From NCBI GenBank assembly GCA_964620535.1, contig CAZUHN010000265.1, positions 1-12,321 of the forward strand: a stretch of 12,321 bases of DNA, read 5' to 3'. The notes below the pieces were generated by a model, which had not been told where the DNA came from, searched no databases, and saw only the letters and a program-made list of their open reading frames with translations. Position 1 is the stretch's first letter, and every line of letters starts with the position of its first letter. The DNA is from CAZUHN01 sp964620535. Lineage in GTDB: Bacteria; UBA8248. Position numbers and translations under genes: made by a program. Of this stretch, positions 1-6,181 are shown piece by piece.

Positions 1-85
1 GCGGTCGAGAGAAAAAAGAAAAAAACGTATCCCCCGATGGCGGAAGAATGGATTGCGTTGAGTGACCGCAGGCGGAGTGGAGTCT

Positions 86-952
86 TCATGTCCTTTTTTG
101 CCTCCCTCCCGCGGCCGTTTTCTTCCACTTTTCCAGGGAACGCGTCGCGGGCGGCTTGCTGCGGCTCCCGGCCCGCCGGATCGGAGGTTCGGGCTTCGCC
201 GCCTGGCTCGCGTTCTCCGCGTCCGGAACCCCCGCAAGCGATCTGAGGCGGCGCACCTCCTTGACCGTGAGGGGGCGAATTCCGCCGAGGGGAAGGCCGC
301 GCACCCGGATTCCGCCGAATGCCACCCGAACGAGCTTGAGGATAGGGTGCCCCACTGCCCGGCACATGCGTTTCACCTGGTGATGCTTCCCCTCTTGAAG
401 CTCGATCCGGAGCCAGGTATTCCGCTCCGCCTTGCGGTGCAGAACCTGAACCTTCGCCGAATCGGATTTCGGGTCGGCGGTCCCGGCCCCCCCGGCCATT
501 CGCTCCAGGGCGCGCTCGGAGGGAATTCCCTTGATCTTGGCCTCGTAAAGACGCGGCACGCGGTAGCGCGGGTGGGCCAGCCGGTTGGCCAGATCTCCGT
601 CGTTCGTGAGAAGAAGGACGCCCTCCACGTCGAAGTCGAGCCGCCCCACCGGGAAGGCTCGTTTGCCCGTGCGTTTGAGAAAGTCCGCCACCGTGGGCCG
701 GTCCTTTTCCTCTTCGTCTCGCATGGTGGTCAGAACGTGTCGCGGCTTGTTCATGACGAAGTAAACCGGTGGCTCTCTGCGGGTGATGAGGCGGCCGCTC
801 ACCTTGACGGCGTCCCGTGCGGGATCCGCTTTTTCCCCAAGGGAGGCGACCTTTCCGTTCACCGTGACCCGACCTTCGCCGATGAGCCGCTCGGCCTCGC
901 GGCGTGAGGCGAGCCCCGCCTGGGCGACGATCTTTTGGATGCGGATTTCCAT
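86..952 (-). CDS. rluB: RsuA/RluB-family 23S/16S rRNA pseudouridine synthase
   Basis: Isomerises a uridine in ribosomal RNA to pseudouridine in the cytoplasm. With the ATG at 952 the protein has 288 residues. Residues 1-60 form an S4 RNA-binding domain (RIQKIVAQAGLASRREAERLI). The catalytic domain holds the family motif GRLDFDVEGVLLLTNDGD at about 103-120, with D106 as the catalytic aspartate, and a later EGKHHQVKRMC segment typical of the RsuA/RluB/RluE/RluF group. The last 50 or so residues are a basic, Arg/Lys/Ser-rich tail outside the usual fold. A TTG at 982 would add 10 residues (MSGRRRGNVK), but the family normally starts just before the S4 motif, so I prefer the ATG. No strong ribosome site precedes either start. 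It lies downstream of scpA-scpB, the classic neighbourhood of rluB, which favours RluB over RsuA; the exact target uridine is inferred. Confidence 0.9.
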   Translation of the reverse strand: MEIRIQKIVAQAGLASRREAERLIGEGRVTVNGKVASLGEKADPARDAVKVSGRLITRREPPVYFVMNKPRHVLTTMRDEEEKDRPTVADFLKRTGKRAFPVGRLDFDVEGVLLLTNDGDLANRLAHPRYRVPRLYEAKIKGIPSERALERMAGGAGTADPKSDSAKVQVLHRKAERNTWLRIELQEGKHHQVKRMCRAVGHPILKLVRVAFGGIRVRGLPLGGIRPLTVKEVRRLRSLAGVPDAENASQAAKPEPPIRRAGSRSKPPATRSLEKWKKTAAGGRQKRT

Positions 953-1019
953 TTTAACATTCCCGCGGCGGCGGCCAGACAAATATCAATCTCGCGCGGG
1001 GTCGGCCCGCAAGGAGAAG

Positions 1020-1025
1020 ATTATA
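1020..1025 (-). promoter_or_regulatory. Candidate -10 box (TATAAT) upstream of rluB
   Basis: On the minus strand a perfect TATAAT lies in the 130-base gap between the panE-like gene and rluB, about 68 bases before the rluB ATG. The -35 is poor: TGAACC at 17-base spacing matches the consensus at only three positions. This is suggestive of separate transcription of rluB, not proof. Confidence 0.35.
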
Positions 1026-1082
1026 CCGGTTCTTCCAAGAGGGGTTCACCCGGCGGCGCAGGAGGATAATGACGATAACCGC

Positions 1083-2024
1083 TCAGGAGGAAATCGGCTC
1101 TCCCGCGTTCCGCAGGTCGGCGAGCTTGAGGGCGCCGTAGAGGAAATCGTTCAGGGGGGTGGGGACCCCGGCCTCCTTGCCGAGTCGTGAGACGGCCCCG
1201 CACTGGCCGTCGATCTCGAGCCGCCTCCCCGCCTCGAGGTCGTAGCACATGCTCCCCTTGCTTTCGCGGCCGGAGGCGCGGAGGGATTTCATACGGTCCG
1301 CCTCCTTTCCCTCCGGAAGGGACACCCCCACCGCCCGGCCGACGGCCTCGACCTCCCGCATGGCCTCACGCAGCATCCGTTCCGTCCCCTCGTAGGAAAG
1401 CAGCGCGCCCAAAGGGGAGAGCGTGAGGGCGGTCATTCCGTTCACGGCGCAGATGAAGATGAACTTCGTCCAAAGGTCCGTTTGAATGTCCTCGGAGAGG
1501 ACCGCGTCGATTTCCGCCGACCGGAGGGCGGACAGGATCCGCCCGCCCCGCCCGCTCCTGCCTCCTTCGAGCTCACCGAAGACAATCCGCCGCGGCCCGC
1601 CAACCTGGATCACCCGGCCCGGACCTTTGAGCGAGGAAAATACGTATGCCGCTCCCCCCATGACGTGCTCCTTCCCGTGAAAGGCGGCAATCTTCTCGGC
1701 GTTGCCGATGCCGTTCTGGAGGGAGATGATCGTAGTATCGGGACCTACCATGGGGGCGATGGCGGGGATGGCCGCCGCGTTTGCCGTGGTCTTTACGCAG
1801 AAGAAGATCGCATCGCAGACGCCCGCCTCTGCGGGATCATCCGTGAGAAAGACGTCTCGCACGGTGAATTCACCTGGCTCTACGCTTTCGATGTAAAGGC
1901 CTCCCCGGCGCATGGCCGCGAGATGATCCCCCCGCGCGATGAGGCAAACCTCTTCCCCCGCCCGGGCGAGCATCCCGCCGTAGTAGCCGCCGACTCCGCC
2001 GGTTCCCATAATGCCGAAGCGCAA
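1083..2024 (-). CDS. panE: 2-dehydropantoate 2-reductase (ketopantoate reductase, ApbA/PanE family)
   Basis: Reduces 2-dehydropantoate to pantoate with NADPH in pantothenate and coenzyme A synthesis. The 313 residues fit the family length. The N-terminus is a Rossmann fingerprint (GTGGVGGYYGGMLA, 7-20). Further matches are CVKTT (76-80), SLQNGIGN (101-108), a helical segment WTKFIFICAVNGMTAL with the probable catalytic Lys187 and Asn195, and SM..DLEAGRRLEIDG near 258-273, where Ser258 and Glu270 correspond to substrate-contacting residues. The start is a TTG at 2024: an AGGAG-type ribosome site at 2032-2037 sits 7 bases upstream, and this start puts the Rossmann motif at the very N-terminus. 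The gene lies between scpB and rluB, an unusual place. Some ApbA-family proteins act on other 2-oxoacids, so PanE activity is probable rather than certain. It could serve CoA supply for the CoA enzymes nearby, which is speculation. Confidence 0.87.
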   Translation of the reverse strand: MRFGIMGTGGVGGYYGGMLARAGEEVCLIARGDHLAAMRRGGLYIESVEPGEFTVRDVFLTDDPAEAGVCDAIFFCVKTTANAAAIPAIAPMVGPDTTIISLQNGIGNAEKIAAFHGKEHVMGGAAYVFSSLKGPGRVIQVGGPRRIVFGELEGGRSGRGGRILSALRSAEIDAVLSEDIQTDLWTKFIFICAVNGMTALTLSPLGALLSYEGTERMLREAMREVEAVGRAVGVSLPEGKEADRMKSLRASGRESKGSMCYDLEAGRRLEIDGQCGAVSRLGKEAGVPTPLNDFLYGALKLADLRNAGEPISS

Positions 2025-2103
2025 GGATCATCTCCTCATGGCGGCCACTCGCCCGCCCGGGGGCCGGAGCGAACTCGAACAATCCTTCCGGTTATTAAAT
2101 TGG

Positions 2104-2134
2104 AAAGCGCCCGTGCAACGCACGGACGCTCTTT
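2104..2134 (-). terminator. Strong GC hairpin between scpB and the panE-like gene, probable terminator
   Basis: A 10-bp stem (plus-strand arms GCGCCCGTGC at 2107-2116 and GCACGGACGC at 2120-2129, one G-T type mismatch or wobble) encloses a 3-base loop. It begins about 45 bases after the scpB stop. On the minus strand the stem is followed by TTTCCAATTT, a modest U-rich tail; on the plus strand it is followed by TCTTT. It would end scpAB transcription, and its near symmetry could also make it bidirectional. Confidence 0.5.
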
Positions 2135-2176
2135 ATCTGTTACAGGACCAATATAAAAGAAAATCCCGAAGCGCGT

Positions 2177-3367
2177 CTACACGGGCTTTTCGGCTGCGCC
2201 TTCTCCCTCGCTGGTTTCAGCCCCTTCAGGGACGGCCCCGGTCGAGTGGGTATGTCCGTTGGTGGAACCGTTGGCGTGCCCGTTCGCCGCATCGGCTTCG
2301 GCCAGTTCGGCACTTTCCTGAAGGGTCTGAAGGGGGTTGGGCGCCGGGATCTCCTCCGTTCCTTCCGGCCCGCCCGTCCCGGGAACTCTTTCGGAGGAAT
2401 CCGCAAGGGGGACGATCTCTCCTTCCTGCCTCTCGGCGGCGAACGCCTCCATCCCTTCGAGATCGTCGGGTCTCGGCATGTCGGCGAGGTTCCGGAAGCC
2501 GAAGTGCTCCAGAAAATAGGGTGTCGTCCCGTAGACGATGGGCCGGCCGACGACGTCGCGCCGTCCCAGGATGCGGATGAGGTTCCGCTCGAGGAGCGTG
2601 TTCAGGACTCCGCTGCAATCGACGCGGCGGACCTGTTCGATCTCGGCGCGGGTTAAGGGCTGTTTGTAGGCGATGATGGCGAGCGATTCAAGCGAGGCCT
2701 GGGAGAGGCGGGATTTCCTCGACGCTTTGAGGAACCGCCGCACCCAGAAAGAGAAGTCCGGCCGGGTGCACATGCGGTAACCTTCCGCCACCTCGACAAT
2801 TTGGAGCGGCCGTTCCCGATACTCTTCCGCCAACTCGACCAGGGTTTTTCGGACCACCTTCGCGTTTATGTTTTCGACGCCCCGGAAAAGAATCGAGATG
2901 TCACGCGGGCGAAGGGGCTCATGCGCGACGAACAACACGGTCTCGACGATCTTCTTTGCCTCGCCATAGTCGAGAAGCAGGGGCGTTTCGGCCTCGGGGT
3001 CTTCCAGGCCGTCTATTGCGGTCTTCCCATCTTCCTCGGCGGCGCCCGCCCGGGTGAACGGCTCCTCCTCCATGCTGGGTTGGAGAGGTTCCTCCGGCGG
3101 AGCGGATTCGAGTTGTGGCGCCCCGGCGACAGCCGCCTGGTCCGATGAATCGGCTGTCTTCTCGGCGTCGAGTGGGGCCGATTCCCCCCCATCATCTTCA
3201 AGCTCGAATACAGAGTCGTCAATCTCTTCGATGGCTTCCATCTGGCGCTCTGCAAGGGCCTTGGCGACGGCCTCCTGCTCGGCGGGCCCTTCTACGCTTT
3301 CGAACGTGAAGTGGGTGGATTCCTTATCTGGTTGATTGTCTTGTTTGTCTTTATTGGGGTCAGTCAT
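2177..3367 (-). CDS. scpB: Segregation and condensation protein ScpB, with long acidic extensions
   Basis: ScpB dimers bind ScpA and, with the SMC ATPase, form bacterial condensin for chromosome compaction and segregation. The conserved winged-helix core spans roughly residues 134-300: AKKIVETVLFVAHEPLRPRDI, the second wing region SLESLAIIAYKQPLTRAEIEQVR, and the highly typical GRRDVVGRPIVYGTTPYFLEHFG. The protein has 396 residues against about 180-220 for most ScpB proteins. The extra length is a 130-residue acidic, Ala/Glu/Pro-rich N-terminal extension and a roughly 95-residue C-terminal tail containing a Gly/His/Asn/Thr-rich patch (360-374); both look disordered. The ATG at 3367 overlaps the scpA stop by 8 bases, indicating translational coupling, and an AAGGCGG-like ribosome site lies about 8 bases upstream. 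An internal start after the acidic region cannot be excluded, but the overlap with scpA favours this one. Confidence 0.92.
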   Translation of the reverse strand: MTDPNKDKQDNQPDKESTHFTFESVEGPAEQEAVAKALAERQMEAIEEIDDSVFELEDDGGESAPLDAEKTADSSDQAAVAGAPQLESAPPEEPLQPSMEEEPFTRAGAAEEDGKTAIDGLEDPEAETPLLLDYGEAKKIVETVLFVAHEPLRPRDISILFRGVENINAKVVRKTLVELAEEYRERPLQIVEVAEGYRMCTRPDFSFWVRRFLKASRKSRLSQASLESLAIIAYKQPLTRAEIEQVRRVDCSGVLNTLLERNLIRILGRRDVVGRPIVYGTTPYFLEHFGFRNLADMPRPDDLEGMEAFAAERQEGEIVPLADSSERVPGTGGPEGTEEIPAPNPLQTLQESAELAEADAANGHANGSTNGHTHSTGAVPEGAETSEGEGAAEKPV

Positions 3368-4424
3368 CGGTTACCGCCTTGACGATACGGATCTCCGCGA
3401 ATCGGGCGGCCTGATAAGCCAGGATCAAGTTTTGCCGGATTAGTTCGAGAAGTGCAAGGAACGTTACCACAAGTTCAAGAACGTGCACGCCGGCGGGGAA
3501 AAGGGAGTGGAACGCAATCCCCTCAGTTCCCGCCCTTTCTATAGCATCCAGGAGGAACGTCTGCCGATCGGCCACCTCAAGCTCGTCAATTTCGACCAGG
3601 TGCACATTTTCGCCGGCCTCTTCGATGATCAGCTTGAGGGCGCTGATGAGATCGAAAGCGGTGACCTCGAGTCGAGGCGGCTCTTCGTCTGGTGCCAAGA
3701 CGATTCCGTCCCCGTTGCCGCCCCGGCTGAAAATGTGGCGCTGCTCCTCCTCGGCGCCGCGGAAAAGCTGACTCAGGTGCTTGACCTTTTGGTACTCGGC
3801 GAGCTGGCGCTGTAGCTCGAGGCGCATCTCTTCGGGGTCCGGCCCAGCATCCTCTTCCTCCTCGGTCAGTGGGAGGAGGGTACGGCTTTTGATGTAGACG
3901 AGGTGGGATGCCATCACGAGGTACTCGGAGGCCACGTTGACGTTTAAATTTTTCATTATTTCGATGTACTTGAGATACTGATCGGTGATGAAGGCGATCG
4001 GTATGTCGTTAATTTCGAGTTCGTGTTCGCGCACGAGATGAAGCAGGAGTTCAAGGGGGCCCTCGAAAATATCCAACTTGACGAGGAAGCGGTCCGACTC
4101 CTCACCGAAAGGACTTTCCGCCGCCGCTGCCTCCGGGGGCCGAGTGTTTCCCGGCGCTCTCTCCCCGCGCGGCTCTGTCTTCTCCGTCTGGACAGGCGTC
4201 CAGCCCTCGGGATTTCCCGCTGCCATGTCCCTTCCTGCACCGAGTTCGTCCAGCGTCATAGCCTCCATCCGGGGCGCCTCGGGTGCAGGCGCGGAATCCT
4301 TTTTGGGAGGATCAGCTTTTGGTCCGTCTTCCGGGGAAGAAGCGTGCTCATTCAAATTCGAGGTCACCGGAAAGCGCCCCATCCGGGCGAGGAGTGAGGA
4401 TTGTCCAATCTGGAAGAGGTACAT
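3360..4424 (-). CDS. scpA: Segregation and condensation protein ScpA
   Basis: ScpA is the kleisin of the SMC-ScpAB complex; its N-terminal part binds the SMC neck, its C-terminal part the SMC head, and its middle ScpB. The kleisin core starts at about residue 113 with FLVKLDIFEGPLELLLHLV and the family signature HELEINDIPIAFITDQYL, then ASEYLVMASHLVYIKSRTLLP (165-185). The C-terminal winged helix ends with VTFLALLELIRQNLI (319-333). From the ATG at 4424 there are 354 residues, about 100 more than usual, because of a Pro/Ala/Glu/Lys-rich N-terminus. The promoter at 4469-4497 would start transcription near 4462, giving a leader of about 38 bases, so the ATG at 4424 is plausible although no ribosome site precedes it. 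A rival is the ATG at 4226 (residue 67), which has AGGAAGGG just upstream and gives a normal-sized 288-residue protein. The stop overlaps scpB. Confidence 0.92.
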   Translation of the reverse strand: MYLFQIGQSSLLARMGRFPVTSNLNEHASSPEDGPKADPPKKDSAPAPEAPRMEAMTLDELGAGRDMAAGNPEGWTPVQTEKTEPRGERAPGNTRPPEAAAAESPFGEESDRFLVKLDIFEGPLELLLHLVREHELEINDIPIAFITDQYLKYIEIMKNLNVNVASEYLVMASHLVYIKSRTLLPLTEEEEDAGPDPEEMRLELQRQLAEYQKVKHLSQLFRGAEEEQRHIFSRGGNGDGIVLAPDEEPPRLEVTAFDLISALKLIIEEAGENVHLVEIDELEVADRQTFLLDAIERAGTEGIAFHSLFPAGVHVLELVVTFLALLELIRQNLILAYQAARFAEIRIVKAVTDD

Positions 4425-4450
4425 ATAAAGCGGGCGTTGCAGTTCCCATA

Positions 4451-4463
4451 TGTCTACAAGACA
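4451..4463. repeat. Short inverted repeat TGTCT-ACA-AGACA at the scpA transcription start
   Basis: Perfect 5-bp arms with a 3-base spacer cover the expected +1 of the scpA promoter. The size suits a dimeric repressor site, but arms this short can arise by chance. Confidence 0.25.
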
Positions 4464-4468
4464 CTAAT

Positions 4469-4497
4469 AGCCTAGAGAAACAATATGTTATTGTCAA
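4469..4497 (-). promoter_or_regulatory. Sigma70-type promoter for scpA-scpB
   Basis: On the minus strand a perfect TTGACA (4497-4492) is followed after exactly 17 bases by TAGGCT (4474-4469), which keeps the key first, second and last positions of the -10 box. Transcription would start near 4462, about 38 bases before the scpA ATG. The spacer contains the inverted repeat at 4480-4494. Confidence 0.6.
4480..4494. repeat. Inverted repeat ACAATA-TGT-TATTGT inside the scpA promoter
   Basis: Perfect 6-bp arms with a 3-base centre lie in the spacer of the scpA promoter and overlap half of its -35 box (4492-4497). A protein bound here would block that promoter. No transcription factor family is recognisable from the sequence. 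Confidence 0.35.
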
Positions 4498-4501
4498 TGA
4501 A

Positions 4502-4558
4502 CAAGTTTCCCAATTTGAGAGCCCACGCGCCTTGGTGGATAATCCTCCCGGAAACTTG
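4502..4558. repeat. Spaced inverted repeat CAAGTTTCC / GGAAACTTG flanking the operon promoter
   Basis: A perfect 9-bp arm at 4502-4510 is matched by its reverse complement at 4550-4558. Between them lies almost exactly the promoter of the CoA-transferase operon (-35 at 4515 to the expected start near 4550). This could be a pair of operator half-sites bridging the promoter, or arms of a secondary structure; the former fits its position better. Confidence 0.35.
4515..4543 (+). promoter_or_regulatory. Sigma70-type promoter for the CoA-transferase/kinase/lipoprotein operon
   Basis: TTGAGA (4515-4520) and GATAAT (4538-4543) each match the consensus at five of six positions and are separated by exactly 17 bases. 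Transcription would start near 4550, giving a leader of about 31 bases before the ATG at 4581. Its -35 box lies 17 bases from the -35 box of the divergent scpA promoter, so the two promoters could interfere or share control. Confidence 0.6.
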
Positions 4559-4580
4559 AAACATCATACAAAGGGAAAAA

Positions 4581-5426
4581 ATGTCCGGAAAACTGATTTC
4601 TCTTGAAGAAGCGGGGGGTCTCGTCAAGGATGGCCAGATGCTCGCACTGGGGGGAAACACTCTCACTCGGAGCCCCGCCGCTTTCATCCGTGAACTTGCC
4701 AGACAGGGCCGGAAAGGCCTGTGCCTGGTGAAGACCGCCGGCGCCTATGATGTGGATCTCCTATGCGCGGCGGGGGCAGCCGACGAAATCCGTTCAGGGT
4801 ACATCGGTTTCGAGAACCTCTTCGGCCTCGCTCCGGCCTACCGGCGGGGCGTGGAAAACGGAACCGTGCGGGTTGTCGAGCACGCCTGCTACTCAGTGAT
4901 CGCGGGGCTTCGGGCATCTGCCTACGGCCTTTCGAGCCAACCCATCGCCAGCCTGGAAGGGAGCGACGCCCCCGCCCTTACCGGCTTCAAGCAGGTGGAG
5001 GATCCCTACACGGGAAAATCCCTTTACATGATCCCTCGTATCCGACCGGACTGGGCCGTCCTCCACGTCCAGGCCGCGGATGCCGGGGGGAACGGGCGGA
5101 TCTCGGGCGGTCCCTTCGAGGATATTTTGATGAGCAGGGCGGCCAAGGCTGTTATTTTGACCGCCGAGAAAATCCACGATTCTTCCGACTTCGCCAAGGG
5201 ACCCGAGCGGACCTCGATTCCCGCCTTCCTTGTCCGGGCCGTGGTGCATGCGCCGCGCGGGGCCGCGCCAGGGTCGTGCCATCCCCTTTATGATACGGAC
5301 GAGATCGCCTGCGCCGCCTACATCGAGGCTGCCGCATCGGAAGAGGGTCTTCGGCGGCATCTGACGACTTGGGCAGAGCACGATCGCGGAGCGAGGGCGG
5401 CCTCCGTCCGGGGAGGGCGGGTTTGA
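4581..5426 (+). CDS. Class I CoA-transferase-fold protein, alpha (GctA/IpdA-like) subunit
   Basis: Family members move coenzyme A between carboxylic acids as an A/B pair (glutaconate and 3-oxoadipate CoA-transferases); a related branch, IpdAB, opens a steroid-derived ring as a CoA-ester hydrolase. Of 281 residues, the recognisable parts are GGNTLTRSPAAFIRELARQG (24-43), the glycine-rich start of the fold, VRVVEHACYSVIAGLRASAYGL (96-117, split here by family positions), DPYTGKSLYMIPRIRPDWAVLHVQAADAGGNGRI (141-174, summarised) and a C-terminal AAKAVILTAEKI segment. Length is a little under the 300-320 of GctA. Start: ATG preceded by AAAGGGAAAAA, a weak ribosome site, about 31 bases after the predicted transcription start. 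Glu100 sits where family members carry a conserved Glu. The stop overlaps the start of the B subunit, so the two are made together. Substrate unknown. Confidence 0.82.
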   Translation: MSGKLISLEEAGGLVKDGQMLALGGNTLTRSPAAFIRELARQGRKGLCLVKTAGAYDVDLLCAAGAADEIRSGYIGFENLFGLAPAYRRGVENGTVRVVEHACYSVIAGLRASAYGLSSQPIASLEGSDAPALTGFKQVEDPYTGKSLYMIPRIRPDWAVLHVQAADAGGNGRISGGPFEDILMSRAAKAVILTAEKIHDSSDFAKGPERTSIPAFLVRAVVHAPRGAAPGSCHPLYDTDEIACAAYIEAAASEEGLRRHLTTWAEHDRGARAASVRGGRV

Positions 5427-6166
5427 AGGCGGACTCCGTTTCCGCCGGCGCGCGGAGGGCGGCCGACCGCATCGCCGTCTTCCTCGTGCGCCAAATCCGG
5501 GACGGAGAGACCGTCTTCCACGGAGTGGCTTCAGCCCTCCCCATGGTGGCGGTCGCGCTCGCGCGGAGGCTGCACGCCCCGCACTTGATCTATCTGAACA
5601 TCCCCGGCGGGGTGGATGCCCATCCCTCCCGCCTTCCGGCCAGCACGGTGGGCATTCAACTCCTCGAGGGAGCGTGCGCGTATTTCAGTCTAATGGAGAT
5701 CTTTGATCTCTCGGCGAGGGGAGGACTCGACATCGCTTTTTTGAGCGGAGCGCAGATCGACGCGCGCGGGGATTTGAACCTTTCCTACATCGGGGATCCG
5801 GCCCGGCCCGAAGTGCGCCTCCCGGGCGGGGCAGGAAGTGCGGCCATTCTTCCTACGGCGGGACGCACCGTGCTCTGGCGCACCGTCCATGACGCGAGGA
5901 GCTTTCCCGCGCACTGTACGTTCGTGACGGCTTCGGGGGAGGTGGACCGGGTTGTGACCCCTCTTTGCATTTTCCAAAAAATGAACGGCCGCCTCCGCGT
6001 CGAGAGTCTCCACAGTGGCGTAAGCCCCCATGCGCTGAGGGATGTGACGGGGTTCGACCCCGGACCATGCGAGGATGCGCCCGCGACGCCCGAGATCACG
6101 GCCGAAGAATGGACAGTCCTCGAAGAGGTGGATCCGGAAGGGGTCCGCTTCCGTGAATTCGCCTAA
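5423..6166 (+). CDS. Class I CoA-transferase-fold protein, beta (GctB/IpdB-like) subunit lacking the catalytic glutamate
   Basis: Partner of the preceding subunit. Family features: GETVFHGVASALPMVAVALAR (28-48, summarised), the strongly conserved SGAQIDARGDLNLSYIGD (108-125), RPEVRLPGGAG (128-138) and a C-terminal LHSGVSPHALRDVTGFD like the LHPGVTxxxVxxxTGF of relatives. In true transferases the loop after 'API' reads (I/V)ESG, whose Glu carries CoA as a thioester (Glu54 of Acidaminococcus GctB, from memory). Here the loop is LIYLNIPGG (55-63), and there is no Glu between E29 and E82. Start: TTG at 5423 overlaps the TGA of subunit A (5424-5426) and has GGGAGG 6 bases upstream, giving 247 residues; a TTG at 5369 in the same frame would add 18 Arg/Gly-rich residues unlike the family. 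The reaction is therefore uncertain: hydrolase or ring-opening is as likely as transfer. Confidence 0.8.
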   Translation: MKADSVSAGARRAADRIAVFLVRQIRDGETVFHGVASALPMVAVALARRLHAPHLIYLNIPGGVDAHPSRLPASTVGIQLLEGACAYFSLMEIFDLSARGGLDIAFLSGAQIDARGDLNLSYIGDPARPEVRLPGGAGSAAILPTAGRTVLWRTVHDARSFPAHCTFVTASGEVDRVVTPLCIFQKMNGRLRVESLHSGVSPHALRDVTGFDPGPCEDAPATPEITAEEWTVLEEVDPEGVRFREFA

Positions 6167-6181
6167 CCTTCTTTCTCCGGC

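Noticed and set aside
13..60. T-rich tracts on the minus strand after the rluB gene, looking like a terminator.
   Set aside because: No stem longer than 3-4 bp precedes the T-runs at 13-26, so I do not call it.
62..907. A 281-codon plus-strand frame.
   Set aside because: It is the complement of the pseudouridine synthase gene, which has the GRLD motif; the plus-strand product has no family signal.
2064..2116. A weak promoter-like pair (TTGCAC ... TAATAA) before the panE-like gene.
   Set aside because: Spacing is 15 bases, the -35 is poor and it overlaps the hairpin; too weak to list.
1482..2156. A 224-codon plus-strand frame opposite the panE-like gene.
   Set aside because: The opposite strand encodes a full ketopantoate reductase with a good ribosome site; this frame runs past the hairpin and shows no domain.
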